A DNA stretch of 64,000 nucleotides from Bernardetia sp. MNP-M8 (GCF_037126285.1 NZ_CP147012.1:62001-126000); one strand, 5' to 3'. Numbered from the stretch's first letter, positions 43,970-53,550 are shown. Notes: generated by a model from the letters alone, not told the origin. Numbers and translations: made by a program.

Positions 43970-44389
43970 TTATTTCATTAATACAAGTTCTGTTTCTGCT
44001 GGAAGTTTAGTAACATTTCTCATTGTATAGCCTTCATCAGTTTTAACAAGTTCGAAAGAAACCTTATCATCTTTTGCTATTTCACTTAAATAAGCAACAT
44101 TTGATTTGAATGCCATTTTCATAGCACCCATTACTTCAGGAATTTCTTCATGGCTAACCATAACCATAGCATTTCCTTCTGAGTCGGCTGCTGGAATTTC
44201 GACAATCATTCCACGAACTTCATAAACTGTTTCTTGAGGAGTTTCCTCCACAACAATGGTTTCTTCTGTTGGAGTTTCTTCTAAAAGTTCCATTTCTTCA
44301 ACAGGAATTTCTTCAGTAGCTTCTGTTTTTTTGGTCTGACAAGCAAACATAAAAGTAGCTGCAAGAGCTACAAGTGCAATCTTTTTCAT
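43970..44389 (-). CDS. CusF-like copper-binding lipoprotein
   Basis: 139 residues. Lipoprotein signal (FMFAC, Cys 17), then a Glu/Thr/Pro-rich linker of about 40 residues, then a small OB-like domain (about 55-135): VRGMIVEIPAADSEGNAMVMVSHEEIP, then MGAMKMAF, then VSFELVKTDEGYTM. E. coli CusF binds Cu(I)/Ag(I) through a His, two Met and a Trp in the same order. Here the His (SHEEIP) and the M-x-M pair are kept, but the Trp is missing. A periplasmic copper-handling role is likely, though the metal is inferred. No efflux pump gene is adjacent. Confidence 0.7.
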   Translation of the reverse strand: MKKIALVALAATFMFACQTKKTEATEEIPVEEMELLEETPTEETIVVEETPQETVYEVRGMIVEIPAADSEGNAMVMVSHEEIPEVMGAMKMAFKSNVAYLSEIAKDDKVSFELVKTDEGYTMRNVTKLPAETELVLMK

Positions 44390-44481
44390 AAAAAATGAGT
44401 TTTGATAAATTTGAATAAGTAAAAGTTGTAAAATCTCAAACTAAAGTTTGAAAGCACAATTTAATCAAAATATAATTATTC

Positions 44482-45447
44482 TTACTTTTCCTTATTCATT
44501 TTCTTTTTATCTTCTTTCTCTAATAGAAAAATAAGCTCGCTTACCAAGTGAGCAGCATTAAAAGAAGCCACCTTCAAAAATTTCTTATATAGCTTAGCTG
44601 CATTTTCATCAGCAGTATCACTTATACTTCTAATAACTACAAATGGAACTCCTTGTTGATAACAAATTTGAGCCACTGCGCCACCTTCCATCTCAACAGC
44701 TTTAGCTTTAAATTCTTTTTCTAAACGATTTTTGAATTGGGTTGAAGCGACAAAAACATCTCCTGTTACTATTGTACCTGTGTTTACAGTTGGTTTGCGT
44801 TTGGCATCATAAGTTCTGATAAATTTTATTCTTGCTTTTTCTCCTGCTTCTTGTGTTTTGGCAATAAGCAAAGAATCACATGGGAAATACAATGGGTTTG
44901 AAGTCTCATCGTAATCAAAAGTTTGCCAAACTGTAATTCCTTCCGTTGTTAGCTGTCCAAAATCATGTTGTGCGGCTCTATCTCCCACTACAATATCTCC
45001 TGGTAAAAGCAATGGGTCAATTCCTCCAGCAATTCCTGTAAAAATCACTTCTGATGGATTAAAGTGTTCCAATAAAAGAGCTGCTGTCATTGCTGAATTT
45101 ACTTTACCAATTCCAGATTTTACTACCACTACATCACGAGTACGCATTTTGCCTACTGTAAAAGTAACTCCCATAATAACCGTATCTCTTTTTGGATGAA
45201 CTTTAAGTTTAAATAAATCTACTTCTACTTGCATCGCTCCAATAACGGCTGTAAAAGGCTTTCTATTCGGATTTTTGAGTTCTTGTTTTTGACGAGCAGA
45301 AAGTTCATCTTTCTTACCTTCTTCTACTTTTCCTTCAATATCGGAAGCTGTTTGAGCCATAGAGGTAAGAGAAATTATACTAAAAAAACTACACAGAATA
45401 ACAAAAGCTATTTTAGACAATGACAATAGAGATACTGACTTATTCAT
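44482..45447 (-). CDS. Exported MTA/SAH-type nucleosidase (PNP/UDP family)
   Basis: 321 residues. A Sec signal peptide (ending TSMAQ) and a charged linker precede the nucleosidase core (about 65-310). The core has VIGAMQVEVDLF, FTGIAGGIDPLLLPGDIVVGD, EMEGGAVAQICYQQGVPFVVIRSISDTAD (catalytic Glu and Asp). Cytosolic MtnN enzymes cleave methylthioadenosine and S-adenosylhomocysteine. This one would act in the periplasm, perhaps salvaging extracellular nucleosides. The export signal makes the substrate less certain, and other purine nucleosides are possible. A C-terminal Lys-rich end follows. Confidence 0.85.
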   Translation of the reverse strand: MNKSVSLLSLSKIAFVILCSFFSIISLTSMAQTASDIEGKVEEGKKDELSARQKQELKNPNRKPFTAVIGAMQVEVDLFKLKVHPKRDTVIMGVTFTVGKMRTRDVVVVKSGIGKVNSAMTAALLLEHFNPSEVIFTGIAGGIDPLLLPGDIVVGDRAAQHDFGQLTTEGITVWQTFDYDETSNPLYFPCDSLLIAKTQEAGEKARIKFIRTYDAKRKPTVNTGTIVTGDVFVASTQFKNRLEKEFKAKAVEMEGGAVAQICYQQGVPFVVIRSISDTADENAAKLYKKFLKVASFNAAHLVSELIFLLEKEDKKKMNKEK

Positions 45448-45917
45448 ACAATTAATTAGGGTCTATTTTATAAAAAACAAAAGATGCTACAAATTAAGCA
45501 ACTTTTTTATAAACATACTTAAAAATATAACTACGAACAAAAACCTAGCAAATCATAAAACTGTCATTTTATTAACCTATATATACAAGTATATATTCGA
45601 CAAACGAATAAAAAAACTACATAGAGGATACAGAACATCAAAATAAGTTAAAGCAAGTTAAAGCTAATTTATTTCTGTAAACTTAATAGGGGGAAGCAAA
45701 CTTATAGTTCGTCAAAGACTTAAATGAAGAGAAAAATTACTTTGTATGATTACCTTAAAATTAATTTTATTGACTTAAGTTAATAAAACAATTAGAAAAG
45801 CAACTTTTACAAACAAACATGCATCTTTTTCATTTGTAATACAGACTTTCCGAAATCAAAAAAACAGACATACTATTCACTAAATCAATTACGTTTCTCA
45901 ACTTACTTTTTAATTTT
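45448..45917. other. 470-bp divergent intergenic region
   Basis: A spacer between the exported nucleosidase and a TonB receptor. It contains aagttaaagc repeated (near 45648), a T/A-rich tract and no clear hairpin. It must hold both promoters, but neither could be placed. Confidence 0.4.
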
Positions 45918-48320
45918 ATGAAACAATATACTACGCATTTTTTATGCGTTCTGTACACCGTGTTTTTAACTTTTATTTTTTCTCCTACGGCTCTTTTTGC
46001 ACAACAAGACAGCCGTTATACACTAAGTGGCAAAATTAGAGATGCAGCCAATGGAGAAGAACTTATTGGAGCAACTGTTTTGGTAGAAAATATGCCAGGA
46101 ACAGGTGCAGTTGCTAACGAATATGGTTTTTATTCTTTGACACTTCCAACAGCAAAATATAGAGTTTTGGTTTCTTATATTGGCTTTGAAAATCAAATTT
46201 TTGAAGTAGACTTGACCAAAGATATTACTCTGAATATAGAAATGAGTGAAGCCAAAGACCTAAAAGAAGTTGTCATCACAGGGGAGCGTGAGGCTGATGC
46301 AAATGTAACAGAGGTACAGATGAGTACACAAATATTAGAAGTAGAACAAGTCAAAAAACTTCCTGCTCTTTTAGGAGAAGTTGATGTTTTGCGCACACTT
46401 ACACTTTTACCTGGAGTTCAGAGTGCTGGAGAAGGAACAGGAGGAATTTTTGTTCGGGGTGGTGCAAACGACCAAAACCTAATTCTTTTAGATGATGCAC
46501 CCGTTTATAATGCTTCCCACTTATTAGGCTTCTTTTCTGTCTTTAACTCTGATGCCATAAAAAGTGTAAAACTCTACAAAGGTGGAATTCCTGCACAATA
46601 TGGAGGACGTTTGTCTTCTATTATTGATATTAGAATGAAAAATGGCAATAACAAAAAATTCAATGCTTCTGGTGGAATTGGAACAGTGGCTAGTCGCTTG
46701 ACTGTTGAAGCACCTATTAATGACAAAAGTTCGTTTATTTTGTCTGGTCGTCGTACGTATGCTGACCAGTTTTTAAGATTTGCCAATGATACAGCATTGA
46801 GAGAAAACAAATTATATTTTTATGATTTTAATGCTAAAGCAAATTATGAAATTTCGGATAAAGACCGTATTTATTTATCAGGTTATTTTGGTAGAGATGT
46901 GTTTAAGTTTGGAGAAGGTTTTGGGCTAAATTGGGGAAATGGCACAGCTACTTTGCGTTGGAATCATATTTTCAATCAAAAATTATTCTTAAATACAACT
47001 GCGATTTACAGTAATTTTAATTATGGATTTGAAGTAAATGATGGCGCACAAAACTTTACTTGGGATTCTGGAATTACGGATTATTCAGTCAAATTAGATT
47101 TTGATTATTTTATCAATCCTAAAAATACCATGACTTTCGGAACAGAAAATATTTATCATCATTTTAATCCAACGGAAATAAAACCACAAAACGATGAATC
47201 TATTTTTAATACATTCAAACTAACTGATAAATTTGCTTTCGAAAATGCTTTTTATGTAGCTAATGAACAAAAACTAGGTAGTAAATTTATACTTCAATAC
47301 GGCTTACGTTTTTCTATGTTCCAAAATGTCGGAAAAACAGAAGAGTATGAATATATAGAAGGAGAACCAAAAACTGATGCCAATATTACAGATACACTTA
47401 GTTATGACAAACTTGAAGCCTATAGTTTCTATGCAGGTTTTGAGCCTCGTTTAGCTGTAAATTATAAAATCAATGAAAAATCAGCTATAAAAGCATCATA
47501 TAATCGTACTCGTCAGTATCTACAAACTGTTTCTCCAAATACGGCAGCTCTTCCTTTTGACCGTTGGATTCCGACAAACAAGCACATTGACCCACAACTT
47601 TCTGACCAAGTAGCACTCGGTTTTTTCCAAAATTTTGCTGACAATAAATGGGAAGCATCAGTAGAAGGTTATTACAAATACATGCAAAATCAGATTGATG
47701 TTAGAGATGGAGAAGATTTATTATTGAACGATAATATTGAGGAAGCTCTTGCTGCAGGTGATGCATGGTCGTATGGTTTAGAGCTTTATGTAAAGAAAAA
47801 TTATGGTAAAACAACAGGCTGGATTAGTTATACACTTTCTACTACTCAGCGTCAGATTGAAGAGATTAACTTAGGAAATGCTTATAGTCCTCGTTATAAT
47901 CGTCCTCATAATTTAGCTGTCATTATTGCTCATCAGTTTTCACCTAGAGTTACTCTAGCAGGTAATTTCATTTTTACTTCAGGGGCTGCTGTTACTTTCC
48001 CTGTCGGAAGATATAAAGTAGGAAATAGTGTAGTAGATTATTATGAATCAGGAAAACGTAACAATAGTCGTTTGCCTGATTATCATAGAGCTGATATTTC
48101 CCTTACTATTGATGGAAAACAAAAAAGAAACTGGAAAGGAAGTTGGAATTTTTCTATCTATAATTTCTATAATCGTAAAAATGCATTTTCTATCTACTTT
48201 AGAGAAAAACAAGATGCAAATGAAGAAGGAACAGGAGAGTATGAGGCTGTCCAAACTACCCTTTTCGGAATTATTCCTTCGATTACTTACAATTTTAAAT
48301 TTTCTTTTGATAAAAAATAA
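45918..48320 (+). CDS. TonB-dependent outer-membrane receptor
   Basis: 800 residues. Signal peptide (ending LFAQQD), a CarboxypepD_reg domain (about 35-115, GKIRDAANGEELIGATVLVE), a plug (about 125-245) and a 22-strand-type barrel. The plug has LPALLGEVDVLRTLTLLPGVQSAGEGTGGIFVRGGANDQNLILLDDAPVYNASHLLGFF, the pattern of receptors that pair with DUF4249 lipoproteins. The barrel ends ITYNFKFSFDKK. Such pairs bring in peptides or other large nutrients. A DUF4249 gene follows after a perfect hairpin. Confidence 0.9.
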   Translation: MKQYTTHFLCVLYTVFLTFIFSPTALFAQQDSRYTLSGKIRDAANGEELIGATVLVENMPGTGAVANEYGFYSLTLPTAKYRVLVSYIGFENQIFEVDLTKDITLNIEMSEAKDLKEVVITGEREADANVTEVQMSTQILEVEQVKKLPALLGEVDVLRTLTLLPGVQSAGEGTGGIFVRGGANDQNLILLDDAPVYNASHLLGFFSVFNSDAIKSVKLYKGGIPAQYGGRLSSIIDIRMKNGNNKKFNASGGIGTVASRLTVEAPINDKSSFILSGRRTYADQFLRFANDTALRENKLYFYDFNAKANYEISDKDRIYLSGYFGRDVFKFGEGFGLNWGNGTATLRWNHIFNQKLFLNTTAIYSNFNYGFEVNDGAQNFTWDSGITDYSVKLDFDYFINPKNTMTFGTENIYHHFNPTEIKPQNDESIFNTFKLTDKFAFENAFYVANEQKLGSKFILQYGLRFSMFQNVGKTEEYEYIEGEPKTDANITDTLSYDKLEAYSFYAGFEPRLAVNYKINEKSAIKASYNRTRQYLQTVSPNTAALPFDRWIPTNKHIDPQLSDQVALGFFQNFADNKWEASVEGYYKYMQNQIDVRDGEDLLLNDNIEEALAAGDAWSYGLELYVKKNYGKTTGWISYTLSTTQRQIEEINLGNAYSPRYNRPHNLAVIIAHQFSPRVTLAGNFIFTSGAAVTFPVGRYKVGNSVVDYYESGKRNNSRLPDYHRADISLTIDGKQKRNWKGSWNFSIYNFYNRKNAFSIYFREKQDANEEGTGEYEAVQTTLFGIIPSITYNFKFSFDKK

Positions 48321-48327
48321 ACTTTAA

Positions 48328-48360
48328 ACACCCTAAGGATTTCGAAAATCCTTAGGGTGT
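48328..48360 (+). terminator. Perfect 15-bp hairpin between receptor and DUF4249 gene
   Basis: acaccctaaggattt and its complement with a 3-base loop, without a T run. It sits in the 53-base gap between two cotranscribed genes. It may stop part of the transcription, or protect the upstream mRNA end and so set the receptor to lipoprotein ratio. Confidence 0.7.
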
Positions 48361-48373
48361 AAATTCATCTATT

Positions 48374-49213
48374 ATGAAAAATATATCATTTTTAAATAAA
48401 GCATTCACTCTGCTTTTTATTTTAATTGCTTTTTCTTCGTGTGAAGAAGTAATTGACTTACCTCTCAAAGGTGCAGAATCTCCTGCTCTAATTGTTGAAG
48501 CAGAAGTTGTCGATGTAAAAGGCTATTCCTTTGTTAGATTAGGCGAAACCTTAGATTATTATGACCCAAAAGAAGAGCCAAAAGTATCGGGTGCAATCGT
48601 TTCGGTAACTGACCAAGACGGTAATAAAATGGACTTTTTGGAAAATAACGAAGAAGCTGGACTCTATTTGCCACAAGACCCAGAATATAAAGGTGTTGTA
48701 GGAAATACATATAATTTGCTCATCGAATACAAAGGAAATACGTTTACTTCAGAGAGTAAAATATATCGTGTAACAGGTATAGATTCTTTACAAATTCGTT
48801 TTGTTCCTGAAAGTCGTTTCCAAGATGAAGGTTATTATCTGTATTTTTATGCCAAAGAACCACAAGATACACAAGACTATTATTTTTGGAGAAATTATAG
48901 AAATGATACGCTCAATTATGAAGATGCAGGCGACTTGATTTTTGCTAGTGACCAAGGAATTGGCGAAAATATAGATGGACTACAGTTTCCATTTATTTAT
49001 GAGGCTGGAGACACAGTGCGTTTAGAGCAGTATTCGATCACAAAAGAAACCTATGATTATTATAATGACCTCACAACAGTAGTATTTAATGATGGTGGTC
49101 TTTTTAGTCCACCTCCTGTTAATCCAAGAACAAACATAAAAGGTGAAAATGTGTTAGGTGTTTTTATGACTTCCTCTATGATTTCAGAAATAATTTATGT
49201 TCCAAAGGAATAA
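48374..49213 (+). CDS. DUF4249-family lipoprotein
   Basis: 279 residues. Lipoprotein signal (IAFSSC, Cys 23), then EEVIDLPL, the usual opening of DUF4249. A beta-rich mature part has an Ig-like region (PALIVEAEVVD, AIVSVTDQDGNKM, YNLLIEYKGNTFTSES) and Tyr/Trp-rich strands further on. DUF4249 proteins are outer-membrane partners of SusC-like or other TonB receptors and probably hold substrate above the barrel. The pairing with the receptor upstream fits this. The substrate is unknown. Confidence 0.85.
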   Translation: MKNISFLNKAFTLLFILIAFSSCEEVIDLPLKGAESPALIVEAEVVDVKGYSFVRLGETLDYYDPKEEPKVSGAIVSVTDQDGNKMDFLENNEEAGLYLPQDPEYKGVVGNTYNLLIEYKGNTFTSESKIYRVTGIDSLQIRFVPESRFQDEGYYLYFYAKEPQDTQDYYFWRNYRNDTLNYEDAGDLIFASDQGIGENIDGLQFPFIYEAGDTVRLEQYSITKETYDYYNDLTTVVFNDGGLFSPPPVNPRTNIKGENVLGVFMTSSMISEIIYVPKE

Positions 49214-49291
49214 TTAAACGAAAAATAGAGAACAAGTAATAAGACAAAATAAAAAACTACTAGAACTGATTAGCAAGTATTTTTTGGCTAC

Positions 49292-49471
49292 CAAGTCATG
49301 TTCATACAAAATGTATGTTTGTTTTAGCTTCGCTGAGGGTTACACCGTTCTCAGAAATAAACTTTTACGCTTCCTCAGAGCAATATCACGCTTCTGAGGA
49401 AGCGTTACGTTCAGTTCTAAGGAACTGAATGCACGATTTCAATCAGTTTTTATTTTCCTGAACATGCCCTG
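49292..49471. mobile_element. Probable MITE with 10-bp target duplication
   Basis: 180 bp without an ORF. It is flanked by the identical direct repeat ttttggctac (49282-49291 and 49472-49481). The ends are imperfect 13-base inverted repeats (caagtcatgttca and, read inward from the right, cagggcatgttca; 11 of 13 match). Inside lie two hairpins: acgcttcctcaga / tctgaggaagcgt (49367-49405) and ttcagttc / gaactgaa (49410-49429). The structure fits a nonautonomous transposon moved by an IS not seen here. Confidence 0.7.
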
Positions 49472-49525
49472 TTTTGGCTACTTAGAATAAATTAATATAT
49501 TTATTTCATATTTTTGACTTTCTTT

Positions 49526-49562
49526 TAACTGGTTACTGATGACTAGTAACTGATAACTGATA
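49526..49562. repeat. taactgataac oligomer repeat before a start codon
   Basis: taactgg / ttactgat / gactagtaac / tgataactgata units end five bases before the ATG of the deacetylase gene. They are related to the cagttatcag units near obg and rplB. Confidence 0.65.
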
Positions 49563-49567
49563 AAAAA

Positions 49568-50221
49568 ATGCGTTTTCAACCTTATCCCCATAAAAGTGGC
49601 AAAATTGTTCGATGGCTTTTTCCACGCCTATTATGGTTTAAGCCTTCCGAAAAACCAACTATTTACTTGACTTTCGATGATGGTCCTATTCCAGAAATTA
49701 CCGAGAATGTATTAACTATTTTAGAAAAATTTGAAGCAAAAGCTACTTTTTTTTGTATTGGAGATAATGTAATCAAACACCCACATATTTTCAAAAAAAT
49801 TGTAGAAGCTGGACACTCAATAGGCAATCATACTCACAATCATTTAAATGGTTGGAAGAACGAAAATGAAATTTATTATGAAAATATAAACAAATGTAAG
49901 AAGACTATCTTAGAAGAATATTCTAATTTAGAACTCTTTGAGCAAGTTTCTTTGTTTCGTCCTCCCTACGGAAAACTAACTCCTGAGCAGTTTCAAAAAA
50001 TTTCCACGGAATATCAAGTCGTCATGTGGGATGTTCTGACAGGTGACTTTGATAAATTTCTTTCTCGCAAAATATGTCTTCAAAAATCTATTGAATGTAC
50101 CGAATCAGGTTCTATTGTTACCTTTCATGACAGTATAAAAGCTGCAAAAAATATGCTTTATACCTTGCCTCGTTATTTAGAACATTTTTCTGAAAAAGGT
50201 TTTGTTTTTGAAAGATTGTGA
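49568..50221 (+). CDS. Polysaccharide deacetylase (NodB fold)
   Basis: 217 residues, no signal peptide. Motif 1 TFDDGP (catalytic Asp pair), motif 2 GNHTHNH (the metal-binding His residues), motif 3 RPPYGK, then MWDVLTGDFDK and the final IVTFHDS. These are the zinc-dependent de-N-acetylase motifs that act on N-acetylglucosamine polymers. Probable substrates are cell-wall or exopolysaccharide chains. Without an export signal it may be cytosolic, or the true start may be upstream. Start chosen at the ATG directly behind the oligomer repeat. Confidence 0.85.
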   Translation: MRFQPYPHKSGKIVRWLFPRLLWFKPSEKPTIYLTFDDGPIPEITENVLTILEKFEAKATFFCIGDNVIKHPHIFKKIVEAGHSIGNHTHNHLNGWKNENEIYYENINKCKKTILEEYSNLELFEQVSLFRPPYGKLTPEQFQKISTEYQVVMWDVLTGDFDKFLSRKICLQKSIECTESGSIVTFHDSIKAAKNMLYTLPRYLEHFSEKGFVFERL

Positions 50222-50364
50222 TGATAAAAGTATTTTAAAATGAATATTTTCTATTTTATTTAAAAAATCTAAAAAACTTATTTGATAAAGCAACTTAGTA
50301 AGTAAATAATGTATCTAGTATCTGAAAAAATTCACTAAAACTAAATACAATTTAATTTACATTC

Positions 50365-50943
50365 ATGAAAAATCACTTTTTTTTCGTTTCACTTTTAATT
50401 GCTTTTAATCTTTTATCAACCCATCTGAAAGCACAAGACTCTTTACAATTCATTCCGAAAATAGAAATTGGATTAATACAAGGAATTGGATTAGGTTTTG
50501 AAATTCCATTAAGTCAAAAATCTGTATTTGAAATTGGTGCTGGTGTAGGTAGTGGCTATACCATTTTTGAAAATCAATTTGAGAATACGTGGGCGATTGC
50601 TCAACCTGCTTTTTATGCTCAAGCTAAATACAAACTTTATTACAACAGACAAAAGAGACTAGACAAAGGAAAATCTGTCTTGAATAATAGTGGTAATTAT
50701 GTAGGTTTTCGCTTTAAATATGCTTCAAGAGAATTAAGTCCAGATAATTTAGATGGCTTAAATATATATCAATTTCATAAAGTTACACTTTTTGATGTTC
50801 ATTGGGGAATTCAGAGGTCTATGGGAAAACGTTTTTTATTTAATCTCAATTTAGGTTTAGGATATGGATATGATTGGGATTTAGAGAATGGAATGATTTA
50901 TCCTGCTGGAGATGTGCGCTTTGCTTACAAACTTTGGAAATAA
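50365..50943 (+). CDS. Small outer-membrane barrel protein, unknown
   Basis: 192 residues. Sec signal peptide (ending HLKAQ), then about eight alternating strands: EIGLIQGIGLGFEIPL, FEIGAGVGSGYTIF, YAQAKYKLYY, GNYVGFRFKYASR, DVHWGIQRSMGKRFLFNLNLGLGYGYDW, and a final DVRFAYKLWK. The size and ends suggest an eight-stranded barrel like DUF3575-type proteins. It is followed by a strong terminator that also ends the ribosomal protein transcript on the other strand. Confidence 0.65.
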   Translation: MKNHFFFVSLLIAFNLLSTHLKAQDSLQFIPKIEIGLIQGIGLGFEIPLSQKSVFEIGAGVGSGYTIFENQFENTWAIAQPAFYAQAKYKLYYNRQKRLDKGKSVLNNSGNYVGFRFKYASRELSPDNLDGLNIYQFHKVTLFDVHWGIQRSMGKRFLFNLNLGLGYGYDWDLENGMIYPAGDVRFAYKLWK

Positions 50944-50965
50944 TAATAATCTTATACTGAAACAA

Positions 50966-51008
50966 AAAAATGAGATACATTTCTATAAAAGAAATATATC
51001 TCATTTTT
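50966..51008. terminator. Bidirectional terminator at the end of the ribosomal cluster
   Basis: A stem of aaaaatgagata against atctcattttt, continued by acatttct / aagaaata, around a 4-base loop, with T and A runs at the ends. It lies between the small barrel gene and rpsC, so it ends both transcripts. Confidence 0.8.
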
Positions 51009-51057
51009 AATATATCAGAAACTGTGTTGTTAGTTTAAGAAATTGATAAACCTAAAT

Positions 51058-51927
51058 TTATCTTTTTCCTCCTCCTCCACCACTACGGTTATTTCCACCA
51101 CCAGAGTTTCCACCACGATTGTTTCCACCTCTAGAGTCTCCACCACCTTCGTTTCTGTCATTGCGATTTCCACCACGACGGTTTCCACCACGATCATTTC
51201 TGTCATTGCGATTTCCACCACGACGATTGCCACGGTCATTTCCACCACGTCCACCACTACGTTCTTGTTTTTCAGCAAGAGCAGCAGGAGATAAATCTTG
51301 CTTTCCGTAAAGCTGACCTTTATAGATCCATACTTTGATACCTATTTTTCCATAGATAGTATTTGCTTCACTGATAGCATAATCAATATCTGCACGAAGT
51401 GTGTGAAGAGGCGTGCTTCCTTCTTTATAAAGTTCTACACGAGCCATCTCAGCACCACCCAAACGACCAGCCAATTTGACTTTGATACCTTCTGCTCCAG
51501 CACGCATAGCAGCTTGAATCGCTTGTTTCATTGCACGACGGTGTGACATACGAGCTTCTAATTGTTGAGCAATATTTTCACCTACCAAACGAGCATCCAT
51601 TTCAGGGCGTTTGATTTCGAAGATATTGATTTGTACTTCTTTCGAAGTCAATTTTTGAAGTTCGTTTTTGAGGTTATCAACCTCTTTACCTTCACGTCCG
51701 ATTACTACGCCAGGGCGAGAAGTATGAACAGTAACGGTAATGCGCTTGAGTGTACGTTCGATGATAATTTTAGAAATACCACCACGTTGAATTCTAGCAC
51801 GGATATATTTACGAATTTTTTCGTCTTCTACGAGCTTGTCTGCGAAAGTTTTGCCACCGTACCAGTTTGAGTCCCAGCCTTTAACAATACCCAAGCGAAA
51901 GCCAACAGGATTTACTTTTTGTCCCAT
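51058..51927 (-). CDS. rpsC: 30S ribosomal protein S3 with Gly/Arg/Asn-rich tail
   Basis: 289 residues, against about 210-240 in most bacteria. The N-terminal KH domain ([47 protein letters not shown]) and the C-terminal S3 domain are normal up to about residue 222. The final 60 residues are an RGG-type tail containing [16 protein letters not shown], repeated with a 45-base (15-residue) period, and ending SGGGGGKR. S3 sits at the mRNA entry of the 30S subunit. The next genes of the usual order (rplP, rpmC) do not follow. Confidence 0.95.
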   Translation of the reverse strand: MGQKVNPVGFRLGIVKGWDSNWYGGKTFADKLVEDEKIRKYIRARIQRGGISKIIIERTLKRITVTVHTSRPGVVIGREGKEVDNLKNELQKLTSKEVQINIFEIKRPEMDARLVGENIAQQLEARMSHRRAMKQAIQAAMRAGAEGIKVKLAGRLGGAEMARVELYKEGSTPLHTLRADIDYAISEANTIYGKIGIKVWIYKGQLYGKQDLSPAALAEKQERSGGRGGNDRGNRRGGNRNDRNDRGGNRRGGNRNDRNEGGGDSRGGNNRGGNSGGGNNRSGGGGGKR

Positions 51928-51938
51928 AGTGTTAGTTT

Positions 51939-52385
51939 TTAGTTATCTTGGTTTGATTTGTCGTTTGATTCCAAAGCCTCTGCTGCTTGCTCTGCTGCCT
52001 GATTCGCAATCGATTCAGTCATGTCTGCAAGTGAAGCACCTTCTGATGGTAATCCCACAACAAGTGTAATGTGGTTAGAACGCTTACGTACACGGTGAGC
52101 ACGTCCTTGAGGAGCTGGCTGAATGCGTTTAAGCATTTTACCACCATCAACAAAAACAGTTTTTACAACTAAGCTACCAATTTCGTTAGCGAAATCTTCG
52201 TGTTTAACTTCCCAGTTGGCTACTGCCGAGAGAAGTAATTTTTCCATATAACGAGCACCAATTTTGGGCTCAAATTTTAACATATTTATTGCAGAACTTA
52301 CTTTTTTCCCACGAATCATATCAGCGACTAAGCGCATCTTGCGTGGAGATGTAGGTACGTTCTGTAATTTAGCAACAGCTTCCAT
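51939..52385 (-). CDS. rplV: 50S ribosomal protein L22
   Basis: 148 residues, about 35 longer than the E. coli protein. The core has [46 protein letters not shown] and [17 protein letters not shown], with the beta hairpin that lines the peptide exit tunnel. The C-terminus is an acidic, Ala/Gln/Glu-rich helix ([15 protein letters not shown], then SNDKSNQDN), unlike the basic core and probably outside the ribosome. It is followed by rpsC after an 11-base gap. Confidence 0.95.
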   Translation of the reverse strand: MEAVAKLQNVPTSPRKMRLVADMIRGKKVSSAINMLKFEPKIGARYMEKLLLSAVANWEVKHEDFANEIGSLVVKTVFVDGGKMLKRIQPAPQGRAHRVRKRSNHITLVVGLPSEGASLADMTESIANQAAEQAAEALESNDKSNQDN

Positions 52386-52432
52386 TAATTAGTTGTTTAG
52401 AAAGATGAAACAAAATAAAAAAAACGACTACC

Positions 52433-52714
52433 TTACTTCTTACCACGCTTATCTTTCTTAGCAATATGCCCACGAAAGTTACGAGTAGGTGCAAATTCAC
52501 CTAATTTATGACCAACCATGTTGTCAGTTACATAAACAGGGATAAATTTGTTGCCGTTATGAACAGCGAAAGTATGTCCGATAAAGTCTGGAGAAATCAT
52601 AGAACGGCGAGACCAAGTCTTTACAACGGTCTTCTTGCCAGTCTGCTCTAAAGCAGCTACTTTTTTCTCTAAGCGATAGTCTATATAGGGACCTTTTCTG
52701 AGTGAACGAGCCAT
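52433..52714 (-). CDS. rpsS: 30S ribosomal protein S19
   Basis: 93 residues, the usual length. [18 protein letters not shown] at the start and [34 protein letters not shown] in the centre are diagnostic. S19 binds the head of the 30S subunit with S13 and contacts the A-site tRNA. It starts 2 bases after rplB ends, so the pair is tightly coupled. A minus-strand ORF overlapping in another frame (52557-52853) is a shadow. Confidence 0.96.
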   Translation of the reverse strand: MARSLRKGPYIDYRLEKKVAALEQTGKKTVVKTWSRRSMISPDFIGHTFAVHNGNKFIPVYVTDNMVGHKLGEFAPTRNFRGHIAKKDKRGKK

Positions 52715-52716
52715 AA

Positions 52717-53550
52717 TTAAGAGTTACGAGTTTTACGACGAGTAATAATAAAGCTATTGGAGTATTTATTGACCTTGCGAGTCTTTTGTCCTTTAGCATA
52801 TAAGCCATTGCGTGAGCGAGGGTGACCACCAGATGATTTACCTTCACCACCACCCATTGGGTGATCGACAGGGTTCATTGCAACACCACGAGTACGAGGG
52901 CGACGACCGTGCCAACGCTTACGACCAGCTTTACCCATAATAACGTTCATATGGTCACCATTAGATACTGTACCAACAGTAGCATAACATGTACCTAGAA
53001 TCATGCGAGTTTCACCAGAAGGAAGTCTAAGAATAGCATATTTGCCATCACGAGCTACCAATTGAGCATAAGCTCCAGCACTACGAGCAAGGCTTGCACC
53101 TTGACCAGGTTTCATTTCAATACAATGTACGATTGTACCTAAAGGCATAACACCAAGAGGAAGACAGTTTCCTACATCAGGAGAAGCACCTTCTCCAGAC
53201 ATAACAGTCTGACCTACTTTGATTCCTTGAGGCGCAATCATATACGCTTTTGCACCGTCTGCATAAAAAAGCAGAGCGATACGAGCCGTACGGATTGGGT
53301 CATATTCAATAGACTTAACCGTTGCAGGCACACCGTGCTTTAAACGTTTGAAGTCTATGATACGGTAGCGTTTTTTGTGTCCACCACCACGTTGACGAAT
53401 TGTCATTTTCCCTGATCCGTTACGACCACCTGTCCTTTTCCAAGGAGCAAGTAAAGACTTCTCAGGAGTGCTTGTCGTAATTTCCTCAAATGTAGGAGCA
53501 ATACGAAAACGCTGACCTGGAGTCATTGGTTTTAACTTTTTAACAGCCAT
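52717..53550 (-). CDS. rplB: 50S ribosomal protein L2
   Basis: 277 residues from the ATG giving [15 protein letters not shown]; a longer frame of 12 more residues is not conserved. It has [42 protein letters not shown] and the C-terminal [20 protein letters not shown], the peptidyl-transferase-near loop with the conserved His. L2 is a primary binder of 23S rRNA and is needed for peptide-bond formation. Upstream is a repeat-filled spacer of about 450 bases to rplW, very long for this operon. Confidence 0.97.
   Translation of the reverse strand: MAVKKLKPMTPGQRFRIAPTFEEITTSTPEKSLLAPWKRTGGRNGSGKMTIRQRGGGHKKRYRIIDFKRLKHGVPATVKSIEYDPIRTARIALLFYADGAKAYMIAPQGIKVGQTVMSGEGASPDVGNCLPLGVMPLGTIVHCIEMKPGQGASLARSAGAYAQLVARDGKYAILRLPSGETRMILGTCYATVGTVSNGDHMNVIMGKAGRKRWHGRRPRTRGVAMNPVDHPMGGGEGKSSGGHPRSRNGLYAKGQKTRKVNKYSNSFIITRRKTRNS

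Noticed and set aside
49292-49471. MITE mobilised by the IS4 element at 40149
   Set aside because: The inverted ends differ (tacagtactggacatg against CArGkCATGTTCA); only catg is shared.
51043-51294. Ser/Thr-rich plus-strand ORF opposite the rpsC tail
   Set aside because: It is the complement of the Gly/Arg-rich S3 tail; the low-complexity composition comes from the repeat.
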